Program-made: the position numbers and the translations under genes | The notes under the pieces: generated by a model | Database searches by the model: none | What the model was told of the DNA's origin: nothing | The model's input: the letters and a program-made list of their open reading frames with translations, nothing else | Shown here: in pieces, positions 1 through 14,143 of the stretch | Numbering within the stretch: position 1 is the stretch's first letter | Layout: the number at the start of each line of letters is the position of its first letter | Origin: Heterodera schachtii | Lineage: Eukaryota; Nematoda; Chromadorea; Rhabditida; Heteroderidae | Assembly: GCA_023374025.1 (NCBI GenBank) | Contig: SIJG01000124.1 | Coordinates: 214,425-278,424 of the forward strand | Reading direction: 5' to 3' | DNA length: 64,000 nucleotides

Positions 1-1898
1 TTCTCCCAACTATATAACTAGAATAAAACAAATTCTTATCAGAATTTAATTAGATTTATCAACTTGTTGAATAACATTAAAATTAAATATAACCGAAAAC
101 AACAAAAACTTTTAAAATTTTCAGGAATATGAAAAATATTTTAAAAATAAATCCGCTTTCTTTTATTAAAATTAACGGAATAAACAAAATGGGAAATTAA
201 ATTCCATACTCTTAATAAAAAATATTCTTATTACTAAAAAATTATTAATGAAAAGCAAGAAGAACCGGGTAATTTGCCAGCAGTACTCGGTTGAGAATAA
301 CTGATGATGACAATCCTTTCAATGAATCAAAAAATGCCTGAAAGAGAAAAAATAATAATAAAAGTAAAGAATGTCAGAGTTTAAAGCAATAAAAGAAAAT
401 CTCAATGCTTTTTTGTTTATATTAATTAATGGAAAAAAATGAAATTATTTAAAAAACAATTTTATTTCGCAAAATAATTACTATAATAATTATATAAATA
501 TAACTAATTAAATTTATAATAAGGCAAAAATAGGTTAAATAAACAAATTCTGGATTTAAACAGCATAAAATATTATATTGTAAATAATATTCCAAAAAAA
601 ATAATTTATTTTTTATTAATCAGCTGGACATAACAAACTTTATATCAAATTAAATAATAAAATGAGCCCTTCATCAGTGTCGTTTATAAGGAAGACATCA
701 ACAAGAAAATAAATAATGGTTAATCTGCTTTATGTTAGAAGCCCTTTATTTCTGATTATAACATAGTTATTAAAAAATGGAAAAATTGTAACCAACAGAA
801 CTCTGATAATATATATATATATATATATTATTCTTCTATTGATTAGGTGAAAATAAAATTTTTGTCATTGAAAGTTGACAATTAATATTTTATCTATTAT
901 GAAATTATAAAATTACAATAATAAATTGAAAATTACTTAATTAAATTATAAAATATACCTAATAATATAATTCAAAAATCAAATATATATAATAATTTTT
1001 TAAAATGTGGATTATATTAAAAAATAATTTAAAAAATTGTTAACAAATAAAAAAACGTTATGTAAGCATCCACAAGAATAAAGACGCATATTACTTGCTT
1101 TTCTTTCCATAGTCTGTTTGTAAAATGATATCTATAATTTAATTGGGATAAAACAAAAGACGATAATCAATAAATATTTTTTTAAATAATTCTAGCCCAA
1201 TATCAATAATTTATAAATAATTTAATTTTTCTTAATCCGGCGGCATGATTTTTTCTCACAAACAAGATCGGTAATATTTAGCATTCTTAACCCTAAACAA
1301 AACAATTTATAAATAGGTAAATTTTGCACTGATAGATATTTTTTTTATAAATATTTATATTAAATTGTATACCTTTTAAAATTTTATTAGAAAATGTTTC
1401 TCTTACATTTAAAATCAGTAATAATTAGATCCGTTTATTAATTATTTTTAATCTATTTTAACTGTATTATTTGAACACTAAATAAATCTTATGCTTTTTT
1501 TTCAATCTCACTTGTAGTATCTGATGGTTTAACTGGAAAATTAATTGTCAATTTTCTATAAGAACATTGAATTAATAAATCTTATTTTTTAATTTGTTCA
1601 TCTTTGAATTTAAAATAATTTATTGAACTCCATTATCTGTTTTAAAAAATGCAAAAAAAAAAAACCTAGGATTTTTTAAATTCATTTAAGTTACGAAGGA
1701 ATTTTCCCCACTATTTCGTGGGCTGTAATTTTCTTTTATTGTTTGCATTTAATAATTATTTAAGTTTGTTTCATTATGTAAATTTACGACATTTTAAATA
1801 AATATATTTTCTATTTTTCGAATCTTTTTCTCTGTTATTTTATATTAATAAGAAATTCTAATAAATTTACTATAAAATCCTTGCAAATGTACATTTTT
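1..1898. other. A+T-rich desert, no gene seen
   Basis: No open frame of useful length and no repeat shared with the rest of the window was found. Composition leans to A on the + strand in the first ~700 bases and is mixed afterwards. The only low-complexity landmark is the (AT)n run at 809-829. Confidence 0.6.
809..829. repeat. (AT)n microsatellite
   Basis: About ten uninterrupted AT dinucleotides. A simple repeat expected in such A+T-rich DNA, probably length-polymorphic. Confidence 0.9.
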
Positions 1899-1985
1899 AT
1901 GAATCGATTTGGCCGTTTCTCTTCTTTCCATTTCTGTCCAGCTAACGGCGGTAGAAGCTTTATTATCTCTGAAAAATATAATTAG
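1899..1985 (+). other. Short ATG open frame, possible exon or relic (28 aa)
   Basis: An ATG frame starting MNRFGRFSSF and ending SEKYN before TAG sits in a patch clearly richer in G+C than its surroundings (ggccg, ccagctaacggcgg). No domain or family is recognised, no promoter is visible and no neighbouring exon can be tied to it. It is listed because compositionally complex islands are rare in this desert. Chance or a decayed transposon fragment are equally acceptable readings. Confidence 0.12.
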
Positions 1986-4680
1986 AACAAATTTAATTTT
2001 TCACTAAGCTCTATTTCATCGGAACATCTAATTTCTCGCAGATGCTCATTTGAATTGACTAAATATTATATTTTTATTTATTATTTGATTTCCATATTAA
2101 AAATAATATACCTTTATCATAATCCTTATTTTCATTTTGCGAACGATTAATTCTGTTTAGCTCATTATTTATAAATTATGTTAAATATTATTTACTAAAT
2201 GAAGATAATTAAAATTATAGATTTAAAATAATCTATTTTTTTCAATTATACAATGAATTTTTTATTTCTTTTTTTTGTTTTGTTTATTTTCTTTTCGGTT
2301 TCTCGTTTCCATTTTATTTGAAAATACAGCTGTTTATCCTCCCTTTATTTTGTTAACTTGATTAAGCTTTAGGTTTTTAAATTTTATTTTGCGCGCTCTT
2401 GCAATTGGCAATAAGCACCAAGTTTTTACCTCGTTCCATAAAATTATACAAATTATAAATTTAGGATGATTAAATAAAATTAAGTTTCATGACAATTAAT
2501 AAACATAGTACAACAATAACGCAAAAAATTTTATTAAGCGCTCTGGGGTTGAATATAAAATTTTTTTAAGTATTTTGCAAAATATTTAACTTAATTACTC
2601 ATTATGAGTTGGTTTTTTTATAATCGAAATACAATAAAACATATTCAATAATTTAGTTTCCATGGTTGCAACATTATTAAAAATTATATTAAGCTCTTAT
2701 TTTAGTTTTTATCAATTTTTATATTTTTATTTATGTTTTCAAATGTTATTTATTTATGCATTTAAAAATTAAATTCTAAACATAAAATTTTCACTTGGTT
2801 ATGTGAATATGTAAATAATTCTCTCTTGACAAGTTGGGTCATTTCTCACTTATATTCATTAGAAATTTAGGTTCCAGCATAAATTATCTTTCTCGTATAT
2901 TAATTTTTTTATAAATAAAATTATTTTTTATTTAAATTTTTTATTCTTTTAAAGATAAAAATGATGTTGTAAAGTCGTAAAAATATGACATTTTAATGTA
3001 TGTGTTAAAGTTGCGACCATGATTTTTGTAGACCAGCAGGAACTGGAAACTTCCCGAGTTATCATCGGTTGACTGCATTATTTTATTTGTATATATTAAT
3101 ATTATATTAAATTTTATCTCAGCATGGCATTTTGCCCAACATTAAATTCAGCGGAGTACAAGCATTAATTTTTTTTTTTAGTAAATTTGCCTTTAATATT
3201 GATATAATTTATTTTTAATTTACAGTACAAATACTTATTTTCGAAGGAATTTTGTTAATTTTTAAATATCTCTTCATTTCTTAAGTAAATGTAAAAATAT
3301 ATATAATAAATTAGTGAGAAAAGAAATATAATAATATTTTCCTAAAATTTCATTCTAAAAAATGCAAATTGTTTTGGCCCCAAGCCAAAATAAACGAAGA
3401 GTCAGTCATCGATTGTAATTTTTGAAACTTTACCGCTTTTGATTTTTTAATCGTTTTAAGAATAAAGTACATAAATCATTTTTGGGATTTTAATGTAAAT
3501 TAAGAAACCTAAATTATGCGAGAAAATCAATCGACTGCAATTAATAAAATTATTATTTTTAAAAATATAAAAATAAATAAATTTCATATAAAAGAATCAT
3601 TAAATAAAAATTTATTTCAACTATTTATTTATGTGGCAAAATCGATTCTTATATTTTAAGTTTGATTAAATTTTAAATTTTACATAAAAGAAGCTAAATA
3701 TCTTTTCTTATTTAGACTACTATTTTCTTTTTCCACGTTGCATATTATATTTTGTTGTACTTATAAATAAATGTCATTTTTCTATTTCCATTGTTTCACA
3801 CCAGACTTTTTTAAATTAAATTCACTTTATTTGTTTAAATTTTATAGCTATTTGTACTTGATATGTCATTTATATTAATTAATCAAAGCTGCTGATAGAT
3901 ATTTTTGAATTACAAATATTTTTTAATGCCTTTTTTCGAAAGTAATAGTATCTATGTTAATTTATATTCAAAAGGGCTGGCGTAAAGTTAAAAATAATTT
4001 CTTATTCCTTTTAAAAACTTATTAAAATAGATTTAGTTACAGATCGAATCTACGTAAACATGTGCCGAATTTGCCCTTATGTCGGTATTTTGTCACCAAC
4101 ATAAATTGCTCGCTTTTATAGCTTCATGTTATAATAATTTTTTTCTACTTTTTATTTTAAATTATTTTTTAACATTTATTCGTATTGTTTTATCTTATTT
4201 TTTAGGTAATAAGGTAAATATATATTTTTAATAATTTTAAATATTAAGAATATCGTAAATTTATTATAAGCTTTGTATCGATTTATTAATATTCTAAATT
4301 TTAAAACAACACTAAAAACACCAGCCAGCTTTACATTAAAGGCAGTATTTATAAATTATTATTTTTTTCTTTGTTGATTAATAAAGCATTTTAATTTTTC
4401 GAAATTTTTCTTTCAAATGTCTGTGTATTTTTGTAAAATAAATATTGTAATTTATCAATATCGAAGTAAATGAATTAACCATTTTAATAATTTTGACTTA
4501 ACAATGATTGGCTATACGGGATTTGGTTCAAGGCTTTGGTGCGATTGAGAACCCAAATGAGGATGAAATACTTATTCATCTCATCTCAGATCTTTGCAAT
4601 ACAGACTTATGCGTAATGATTTTGAAAACTGGAATTATACAGAAAACGAATTGTTTCCATTTATTTTTTGAAATTGTGTG
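1986..4680. other. T-rich desert, nothing recognised
   Basis: Mostly T-rich on the + strand with stop codons dense in all frames. A stop-free frame opening near 4508 (non-ATG, reading AIRDLVQGFGAIENPNEDE...) runs into the minisatellite at 4681. Its first ~55 codons look fairly complex, but there is no start codon and no recognisable family. Confidence 0.5.
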
Positions 4681-4803
4681 TCCTCAAATGTCGGGTCCTC
4701 AAATGTCGGGGTCCTCAAATGTCGGGTCCTCAAATGTCGGGATCCGCAAATGTCGAGTGCTCAAATGTCTGTCCCTTAAATGCCAAATCCTCAAATGTCG
4801 CAC
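4681..4803 (+). repeat. Minisatellite, unit about 15-16 bp (TCCTCAAATGTCGGG)
   Basis: About eight units of the form TCCTCAAATGTCGGG, the first four nearly perfect and the later ones degenerating (atccgcaaatgtcgag, tgctcaaatgtctg and so on). The word aaatgtcggg resembles the subterminal gcaaaatgtc / gacatgtcggggg words of the G-rich hAT element at 37936-39231, so the array may have grown from a transposon end. That link is inference. The array is translated in the frame mentioned for 1986-4680, but a repetitive tail of this kind is not evidence of coding. Confidence 0.9.
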
Positions 4804-5310
4804 CTAGATTAGGTTAGATTTTCTTGAAAGTTTAATTTTATTATCGGGTAATTTAAAACTGGTATTCAATTCTTAGTTAAATAAATAATTTTGCTACTTT
4901 TGGATATATTTACTTTAATTCTTGATTTCTAATTGATATTGTTTGGATAAATACTTTTCTTATCTTCCCTTTCATTTAATCTTTTGGTATTATTTTCTAA
5001 TTTATTGTTCAAACTGTGGAGGCGCAAAATTAATAAAATCTGTTAAAAAATTTATTATTTAGTTTTAATATTCTTATTTTTGTTTTTAGGATTTTGCTCA
5101 TAATTTCTTTATATTTGGGTGTGATTATAAAATTGAAGTTCATCTATGTAAATAAAAGCCTAATTAATAATAATATACTTTTTATAATTTAGAAGACATT
5201 TGTATTGAATAGATTATAATCATAATAAAAAAAATTTAATGGTAATTTTATTTATTATTTGTTTTTTAATGTTTTAATGTGTATTTATTATTGCTTTAAT
5301 CATAGCATAT
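4804..5310. other. T-rich desert, nothing recognised
   Basis: No gene or repeat boundary was identified between the minisatellite and the dispersed repeat that follows. Confidence 0.55.
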
Positions 5311-5523
5311 AATGTGATAATACACCAACTTTTTTTTTAGCTGAAATATATGTTATTTTGATGTCTCATGTCTATATGACCAGGTCATGGGTTCATGTGC
5401 GTGCCGTATTTGATTTCATGATCAATTTGTTTTATAATTTTTATTTTTTACTTGAAAGGTCTTTGCTAAATTAATTTTAACTGAATTATAATATCATGAT
5501 ATTTATCGATTTAATAATCAATA
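5311..5523 (+). repeat. Dispersed ~210 bp repeat, copy 1
   Basis: Begins aatgtgataatacaccaact and ends near an aataatcaat word. It matches 57081-57294 in the same orientation and 61221-61434 in inverse orientation. The copies in the palindrome arms are much closer to each other than to this one, which differs by numerous substitutions and small indels (for example tcatgggttcatg against tcatggcttcttg). No terminal inverted repeats are visible, so the class of element is unknown. Confidence 0.8.
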
Positions 5524-7517
5524 GGAAATAAATTATACAAGTTTTTTTACAATAAGTTTGTACAATAGAACACATTAATAATGAGCTTTGAAACAATTCA
5601 TTAAAGAATAGTTACTATGTTATAATTTAATAAAATAATATTAAATTGATTATTTAAATTCGTTATATATTTTAGATTTTCAATTAAACTTTTGACAAAG
5701 GTTATTCGTTTAACAACAATATGCTTTATTAGAATTATATAGATTATTATTAAAATTATTCTCATTTGAAAGGTTCTTCGCATGTTGTCTGTACAACACA
5801 GTGGGTGGTATAAATTTTATGAAAAGATAAATTTTCAATAAATTTATTATTTAACAAATATATTTTATTAATGCTACCACGAAGGGTTGTTATTTTACTC
5901 CGTGTTATTATGTAAAAGTAACATATATTTAGATCGCGATCGATTTGTCTTAATTTTTCTATTATTTTACCTTTTATGAATTTTTTAAATTTTTATAAAT
6001 TGACAATTTGTTTAAATTTCTCTTGGTTCACAATAAATGCAAATTTATTATTCGAATCATTATGCATCCACAGAGATTGATTCTATTGTTTTAATGAAAA
6101 AGAAAATGAGTTTTATTCCTAACCGGTATGAATGATAAAAAATTGTTAACGAAAATAAAAAAAATTATGTAACAACATTGATATATTTATAAAATAAGCT
6201 AGAAATATAACTAGGAGCTAATTAGTACAGTGAATTACAAAAAAATAGTAATAAGTGAAAACAAGCGCTTTCACCAAATTAATATATTTAAAAATTGAAA
6301 AATAAAATAACATTATTTGGACGAATAATTTAGGTAAATTTACATATGCAAAGTTTTTAGAAAATTGAAAACCAACCGAACCAACGAAAACCCAATTAAT
6401 TAAAATCAATTCCAAAAAAAAAATTAATTGCATTCTTAATGATAATTACATACAAATTTTTACTGCAAAAAAGTTTTTCATGATAAACCGGTGTTGAAAA
6501 AATTATAATAGCTAAACGAACATATGAAATATGAAAATAAATGGCTATTTAAACATCAAATTACTCTTATAATACATTTTTTTAATTGTCAAATAACATA
6601 TATATAATTTTAATAATTTAGGGCAGCATAATTTGAAGAAACCATACAAAACAGAAGAATTTTTCCATTAATCAATTTTCTTATTTAAAAAATAAAATAA
6701 TAGTTTAAATAAAAATTATTAAAAACCAAAAGACCAAAACACAAAAAAAATTAATGTTATAACAAAAATAAAAAATGTTTCAATTAATGTTCAATAATAA
6801 AGATGAAATAATAAACAAAGTAAAAGAAAAATGAAAAATATTTTCTCTGGAATCATTTGAAAAGAGGAAATGAAAAAATCTAATAGAGTTCTCGATGATT
6901 TCATTAATAAATAATTAAGAAAGATAAAACATAAATTGCTTGTATCAAAGATAACTTAAATAACTAACAAATAATTAACTGTCCATTCTCATTGATGAAT
7001 ACTAAAAAAAACAAAATTAAAAAAGGTAAAAATCAAATTGATTTCTTAAAACCAATAACATAAGAATCATTTCATTTATGTACGAAAAAATACAAATTAA
7101 TTTAATAAAATAAATCTAAAATTTAACATGGAAAAAGTAAAGAAAATATTTATTGACTTTGGCTTTGTTTCAGAACAAGAAAAAAAGTTTGTAAAGTCTG
7201 AATTTGGCAACTATCCGAATATAAATTTAAAAAAAAACAACTTCGATAAATATGAAAAACAACTTAATTAAAAATGTCATTGTGGCAAACACATCGTTCG
7301 AAAATAATGATTTGTACAAGTAGTATTCAAAATGTGACAAAATAACACGATAAATAATCAAACCTTGATTTCTGCAAAAATTTAAAATTACGCATATTAA
7401 ATTAAAGCGCTAAAAATTTTTTCAGAACTTTACTTTATCAAAATATCAAATCAAGAAATCCATATAAAATATATAACAAAGAAAAAATTTCTTGAGATTA
7501 ATAATAAATAGTGAAAA
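5524..7517. other. Desert, strongly A-rich from about 6080
   Basis: No gene. Around 6080 the + strand changes from T-rich to A-rich, one of several such switches in the window. The open frames here are A/T-run artefacts. Confidence 0.55.
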
Positions 7518-8674
7518 ATAAACAAAATTGATCAATTAAAAAAGCCATTTTTATATTATATAAATGTGATCAAATAAAAATTATTTTATTTTTATTTTTT
7601 CATAATTGATTCTTAAGATTCATATAAAATATTCTAAACTTAAAATTATCTACAAAATTATTAATAATATTCGTTATTTCATTGATTTTTTTTTAAATGC
7701 GGATTGCACAGTAATTAAGATATTAATTAAATATATCAGATAGCAATAGTAATTTTAAATGAATTTATTAAATTTCAATTTTTTCATTTTATTCTTGATA
7801 CGCAAATATTCAATAAGTAAAAAGGACAAGGATTATTTTACATAAATAAAGGTAAAGCAATAAATTAATTAAAAAATCATAAACTATTTTAAGTTTAAAA
7901 TCCATTTTGGTTGTTTATATACTTTTAAGTTTATTTAAGCAAATATTGAATATACACACCTTTTAGGAATTTTTGAGGGTTTAAAACATATGTTTTGGCA
8001 ATTTTTAGTTCATATTTTGGTACATATTTGGTCATTTTTGAGCTTTTTAATGCATATTTCGGCATTTTATTCCATAATTTATGTTCATAAAAAACTTCAA
8101 GTTTTACAAATCCAATCCAATATTTTACAGTTGTTACAAAAATTAAAATTAAAAATTCAATATTTTGTTCTTGTTTTTGATAAGCAAAATGACAAAGCTA
8201 CAAAACGACCAAATATCATTACGAAATAATCATTAAAATTAAAAAAAATAAATTAAAATTATTTTAAATAAAATTTTTTATAAGGTATATTTAAAATGTA
8301 AAATTAAAATGATTAAAGATTAAATTACAGATAATTGCAGCAAATTAAAAAATCGGTTAAATTAAACAAAAATATCAATTAGAAAAATAATTTATTTATG
8401 GAACAAACCCAAATTTCAAAAGAAAACTAAAACCCAGTATTCAATAAAATGTCATCACAAAATAAAATTAAGCGGTAGTTCAATATAATAAATACTGAGA
8501 CGCAAAAAAATCCTTTAACGCACAAATTCTCGAGATTTGGAGTAGCGCCCGCCAACAGACATAAAAACAATAATGAGCTATATAAAAAAGGTATGATAAT
8601 GCAAATAGCAAAATGTATATAATTTATTATCCAAATCATAAGGTTAAATATTATTTCAAAAATTGTTTATGCTT
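7518..8674 (+). repeat. Inverted repeat pair IR1, copy A (~1.16 kb)
   Basis: Reverse complement of 23175-24339, identifiable from caaaattgatcaatt at the left end to caaaaattgtttatgctt at the right end, with scattered substitutions and indels. Inside, at about 7965-8080, lies a run rich in tttggca / gcatatt words that resembles the miniature element at 43053-43517. A 79-codon frame (7990-8229, + strand) is partly mirrored in copy B, but frames and ends are not kept, which argues against coding. The right edge abuts a hAT element end, so copy A may have been cut by that insertion or by its deletion. Confidence 0.85.
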
Positions 8675-8765
8675 AAATTTTACGTGTTTTCTCCCTAAAA
8701 ATCCTTAATAAATGCCCTTTTTCATGCCTTTTTCGCGATTTTGGTGCATTTTTAGTCGGTCTCTA
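8675..8765 (+). mobile_element. 3' end remnant of a hAT-type MITE (family of 50944-51727)
   Basis: The sequence runs tacgtgttttctccctaaaa, then atgcctttttcgcgatt, and ends agtcggtctcta. That is the same order of words and the same terminal 12 bases as the right end of the intact element at 50944-51727, with an internal deletion. The matching left end is absent, so no target-site duplication can be defined. Confidence 0.75.
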
Positions 8766-11700
8766 TAATTTTATTCAAAATTTTGATTGAGTGATCTTTA
8801 TTTAATAATGTTGACAATCATAATAATAATAAAACAATTTTATTTTCTTGATTTATTCGATTGCATTATGTTTTAGAGGGTATTTAAAAAAAAACTTTTT
8901 ATATATATATAATTTTAAATTTTATACTTTATTTTTTTATATAACATAAAAATGAATATTATCAAATTTTAAAATAGTGTTGATAATATTTATTTTTGCT
9001 TAATTTCGATTTGCAATATTTTTATTGTTGTATGCGTTTTAATTTTTTCTGTACGTGGATATTGCTGTTATAATCTCTTTTCATATACTGACAATAATGA
9101 GTTTTGCATTTTTTTCCCTTATTTATTAGATGTTAACCACTTACAAGCTCCGACAATACGTTTTGAGCATCATTTCATTCATCACAATTGACTATATATA
9201 TCTTTTTAATATTGGGTAATTTAAATATCATTTTATGTTTTTAATTAAATGCATTTTGCTTTGAGCTGTTCAAAGTTAAAAATATTTTAAGCACTTAAAT
9301 CAAAATCTTCCACGGCCATTGAAAGTTGTAGTATATTCCAAGATCACATCGCAGGACATTAATGCTTTTTTCTTTACTATTTTTAAATATGTTTTTTAAG
9401 GTTTTTGTTTTCTAAAAATTATTTTTATCAATTCTGTAATTGAAAATTAAAACCAAAGTTTTTTTTTAAACGATTTTTTCAATTGAATCGCATATATTTT
9501 AGTTAGATTTGTTTTACTAAATTTTATATTTTTCAAGCATTTTTCATTTAAATTATAAAAACTCAATTTTAAATTAATTAATTATTATTATTATATTTTC
9601 TAAAATTCTCAAGCATGCCATCAATTTTTACACAACTGTGCCTCCGAAACTTTTTTTTTTGATATATGGAGCGTAAATACTATTTTACTGAATTTATATT
9701 ATACGAAAATTCGGAATTTTTTAATTGAAGATTGGAGAACATCTGACATTGCCATTTTAAGGAGTGCCATGGGCAAAAAAAAAGTTTTAAGAATGTGTAT
9801 TTAATCATCAATTTAATTAAATTTTAACATTTCTAATTCAAAAAATAGATAAAAAAATCATAGGAAAAACAGTTTTTTTGCACTTTGGTATTTAATTGCA
9901 AGTTTTCTCCAAATTACATAATAATTAATTATGTATTTAAATCTTACTTTTTTAATTTTATTTAATAAGGCGTTGATTCAAAAATATTTATCTTTTCGCC
10001 TTGTGCATAACTCGTTTGAAAAAGAACTAATTTATATTTTTCTTTAATTTTATTTTAAAATTTAATAAGTAATTTTCCATGCATAAATAACAATAATTAA
10101 TATTGTTAAATATGTCATTTAAGCATTAAGCTTTAATTTTAAAATTTGCCATTAATATGCTTTTATTACGGTTAAAATAGCATTTTTAATAAAATAATTT
10201 TAATTTTTTGTACCTATGAATATTTCACAGTTCTTTAATCAATTTGGAACCTACGAAGAGAAAAAAAGTCTGAAAACATGACATGATAATAATTAAGATT
10301 ATTAGTAAGATAAAACTAAAAAAAATTAAATTATGCTTATTTTAAACTTGTAAGCAGAAAAAAAGAGCAGGTTTTTTCTCTAAAAGTGCACCAATGAAAA
10401 ACTCTCATGCCAAGAAAAATAATGGCGTTAATCTTATGATAATTTAGAAATATCTACAAACCTAGTTTTGCGAGGCCGGTACTTTAAAAAAAATTACTGC
10501 AAATGAAGAATTATGTAATTATGCACTGCAATAATTATATCAAATATTAATGAATAACTTCAATGAGTAATATTAAAAATTGTATAATTAATGCAAATAT
10601 TTTATTATTAAAGACAAAACGAATTATGGCATATTCATTTCCATAACTAACTTTAAATTTTTCAATTAACTAATAATGTGATTTAAAAAATGATATAAAA
10701 ATAAAAAGTTTCATATTTCAGTGGAAACATTACAATGAGTCATGAAAACAAAAATTTTGGCCAAAAACCCATAAAATCGATTAACGAAAACCGTGTCTAA
10801 GTTATAATAAAAAAATTAAAATTAGAAAATTAGTAATTGTAAAAAACTTATTTTCCAAAAATTATGGTAAAATTTGAAGCCTAAAAATATTTTATCAATT
10901 ATAGATAAATACAACCCCAAGGTCATAATTCATTCTATTTAACAAATTTAAAAGAAATAATTAAAAATTTTCCAAAAATATTATACGAAAAAATAAAAAC
11001 AAATATTTAATATAAATATTATTGTAAAGATAAAAATGCTAAAAATTTTAATGTAACTTATAAACTTTTTAATTTTCTTAGATATATCTTAAATCTTCAA
11101 TTTGTGAATTGATTTAAATTGTTTATTAGTAATTTGCACATATAATTGCTTCAGACTTACCTATAACTAATATATTCATTTATTATACTTGTGGCACCAA
11201 AGTGATAATGATTAATAATATAGTATATAAAATTAAAAATATATATTGTACTCACATAAAATAAAAAAATGTTATTTAATTGAAAGAGAAATAAAAATAA
11301 AAATAGCTAATTTATATATGCTTATTAAGAAAATTATATTACTTAAAGTTTTTAAAAAGAAAAGTAAATTGATTGTATCAAAGATAACAACAGTGAAACT
11401 TCATTTTCTGATGATGCCAAGTAAAGAAATAAAACCAAATAGAGATTAAATCATTTAATTAGTAAAATAAATTATTCGTGAGAATTATAAGAAAATTTAT
11501 CTAAATTTATTTAATTTTTGAAATCGTTTTATTTTTTATAAAATACATCAAATTTTTTAATGTTAATAATAAAAATTAGTTTTAAAAATTTAAATCAAAA
11601 TTATAGATGGGCGCGAAGCGGCAGAAATAAAATTATACAATTCCCTACAAAAAAAGAGGAAAAAAAAGTTTAAACATACAAATAAACTTTATTTACTTTA

Positions 11701-13909
11701 AATAAAGTTTTTTATTACGTTTTTTAGGTAGCAAAACATATAAAATTAACCAAACACTTAATTTTGCTTATATTTCATTTTAAAGTTTTTCGAATAAAGA
11801 TAATTTTTAAACCAAAAATTTTGATCAAGAAAAATAATTAAATTGTGGCACCAATTTTTGTAACAATTTTTTAAATTCTATTTCATCGTAGATACTCCAA
11901 ACAAAGCGGAAAATTCATTTTTTGTGCTATCTCTGTATATTAAGTGCTACAAATTTTAAATCATAAATTTGATACATATTTAAGTCGCGCGATTGATGTC
12001 ACCACATGGACGATTTAATTAAAAATACTGATCAACCAAATATATATTTAATAAAAAATAAACAGAAAATTTAAGAATCTAAAAATCTAATAAATCAGAG
12101 CATGTAAAGCAAAAAATTTTTTTAATAAAAAGAACTTTTAAATTTTAGCATATGATAACATTTAATTAATAAATATTCATCATTGAAGCTAACAAGAAAA
12201 TAAATAAATAAAAACCGTAATCTGCTATCTTCGAAATATTTCACATTATTAATTTTGTATCATCAATAAAAAGAAAGAGATACAAAAATGATTAATAATA
12301 AATTTCAAAATTTTAAATGTTATTTCAAATATTCTTTTAAAGATAAATTTATATTAACTCATTTCATTGATAGATTTAAAATAAAGTAACAAATATTAAA
12401 AAAGTAATTAAATATAATAAAAAAACAACTGTTTTTTAAATTAAATAAAAGATTTAGTAGTAAGAAATCCGAAACTTAAATTCATTCCTTTACATTAAAC
12501 TAAATTACGACGATAAACAGTCATATAAAAAATCAAAAAAATAAATAATCCGACTAAAAAAATATAGAAACAATCTTAAAAAACATAAAAACATAAATAC
12601 AAAAAACAATTAAAAGAGCTACTATATACAATACACACAGCATGAGAAAAAGAAAACATTAAAAAAATAATGTTTAAAAAAATTTCAAATTACACAAAAT
12701 GGTAAAAAGAAATATTCCATTTTGATAATCAATTTTATTTTGTCATTACCGGTTTGAGTTCAACATGAGTAAAATAATAAAAACAGAAATTTTTGTAAAA
12801 AATGAAAAAAAAAATTTTTTTGTTTCAATAGACAATGCGGAAACGAAAATATTGTTTTAAATATTTTTCTTAATATTTACACAGAAGAATAAACATTAAT
12901 TTAAAGAAATAATATTATTAGTATATGTTCTAAGAAAAATATAAAATTTTACAATTTAAAATAATAAACAGTGATCTAGAAACACATATTTTCATCTATA
13001 AAAATTTTTTGTGAATTTTCTAAAGAAATTTATTTATTCAAAAAGAACAACTAATTTATGTCTACCGACTATAAGGACACGATGCAAATAAATAAATATT
13101 TACCAAAAAATATTTGAATTTTAATTATATTTCTAAATAAGAAACCATGAATTAATAAGAGAAATGGTAAATAATGCTATTTATTGGTATATTTTTTTCG
13201 AAATTAATTCTCTATTATGACAAATTTTTTGAAATATGAGGTGTTTGCGAAATCATGAAATGCATTTATTAATGTCTTTTAAATTAAGGTTTTAAAAAAA
13301 TTATTATATTTCCAAAAAGAGAAAATAATATTTAAAATAAAAATTTTGCCTTTAAAAAAAATTGGAATAATTCGAATAAAACATTAAAAACAAAAAAAAT
13401 TTTTTAAGCATCTAAAATAAATTTTGGGTTTTTTTCGATTTTGAATTTAAATTTGTTGCGCAAGTTCATTGTATTTGTCATTTTTAAAAAAGTTTGCTAT
13501 TTCCTCATACAGGTGTGTATTTTTCAATAAAAAAATTTATTAAATGATCCGACCGTAAAAACTTAATTCCATGATTGTACTTTGATTATAAAATATTCAA
13601 GATTTAACTGTAATTAATATTAAATGAATTGATTAACACAGATTTTAATTTTAAATATTTGTAATTTTTGTTTATATTATTTAATTTTAAAAAGGTTTTC
13701 ATGCCAGAATGCTGGTTAAATCGAGAAAAGGTTGAGTTGAATGCGCGTTAACGGATAAAATTTTGAAAAATTAAACTCAAATTACTTTTATTAACATCCA
13801 AATTAAATATAGTTAAAGAAGGTAAGAAAATTATGTGAAATATATTTTTCTCAATCAGGTTATATAGTTTCTTAATATTTATTTTTTCAATAATTATTTT
13901 CATTATTAA
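8766..13909. other. A+T desert (T-rich, then A-rich from ~10.2 kb)
   Basis: No gene and no internal repeat copy recognised. The frame at 11246-11449 has no complexity beyond lysine/isoleucine runs expected from A-rich DNA. A small G+C patch near 11606 (gggcgcgaagcggc) has no recognisable context. Confidence 0.5.
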
Positions 13910-13987
13910 TTAAGAGTTTTTTATTTGATGTTTGAACGATACTAAATCGTCCAGGGCATTTTGTACATTAACATTTATACTTTCCAT
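13910..13987 (-). other. Possible terminal exon or relic (25 aa from ATG)
   Basis: On the minus strand an ATG opens MESINVNVQNALDDL... and ends ...KNS before TAA. The frame stays open upstream to about 14143 without another ATG, through lysine-rich codons (KKTKIKYLKESKE). The last 25 residues use a mixed, not A/T-run, codon set. If real it would be an exon of a small helical or coiled-coil protein, but no family is recognised and chance is possible. Confidence 0.15.
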
Positions 13988-14143
13988 CTCTTTACTTTCT
14001 TTTAAATATTTTATTTTTGTCTTTTTCAGTTGTAAATTTTTATATTCATTAAATATTAGATAAAACCAAAAATTTTCTTTTAAATAATAGCATATAAAAT
14101 ATGAGTATGACAATAAAAAGCTATTCAACCATGCTACGTACAA

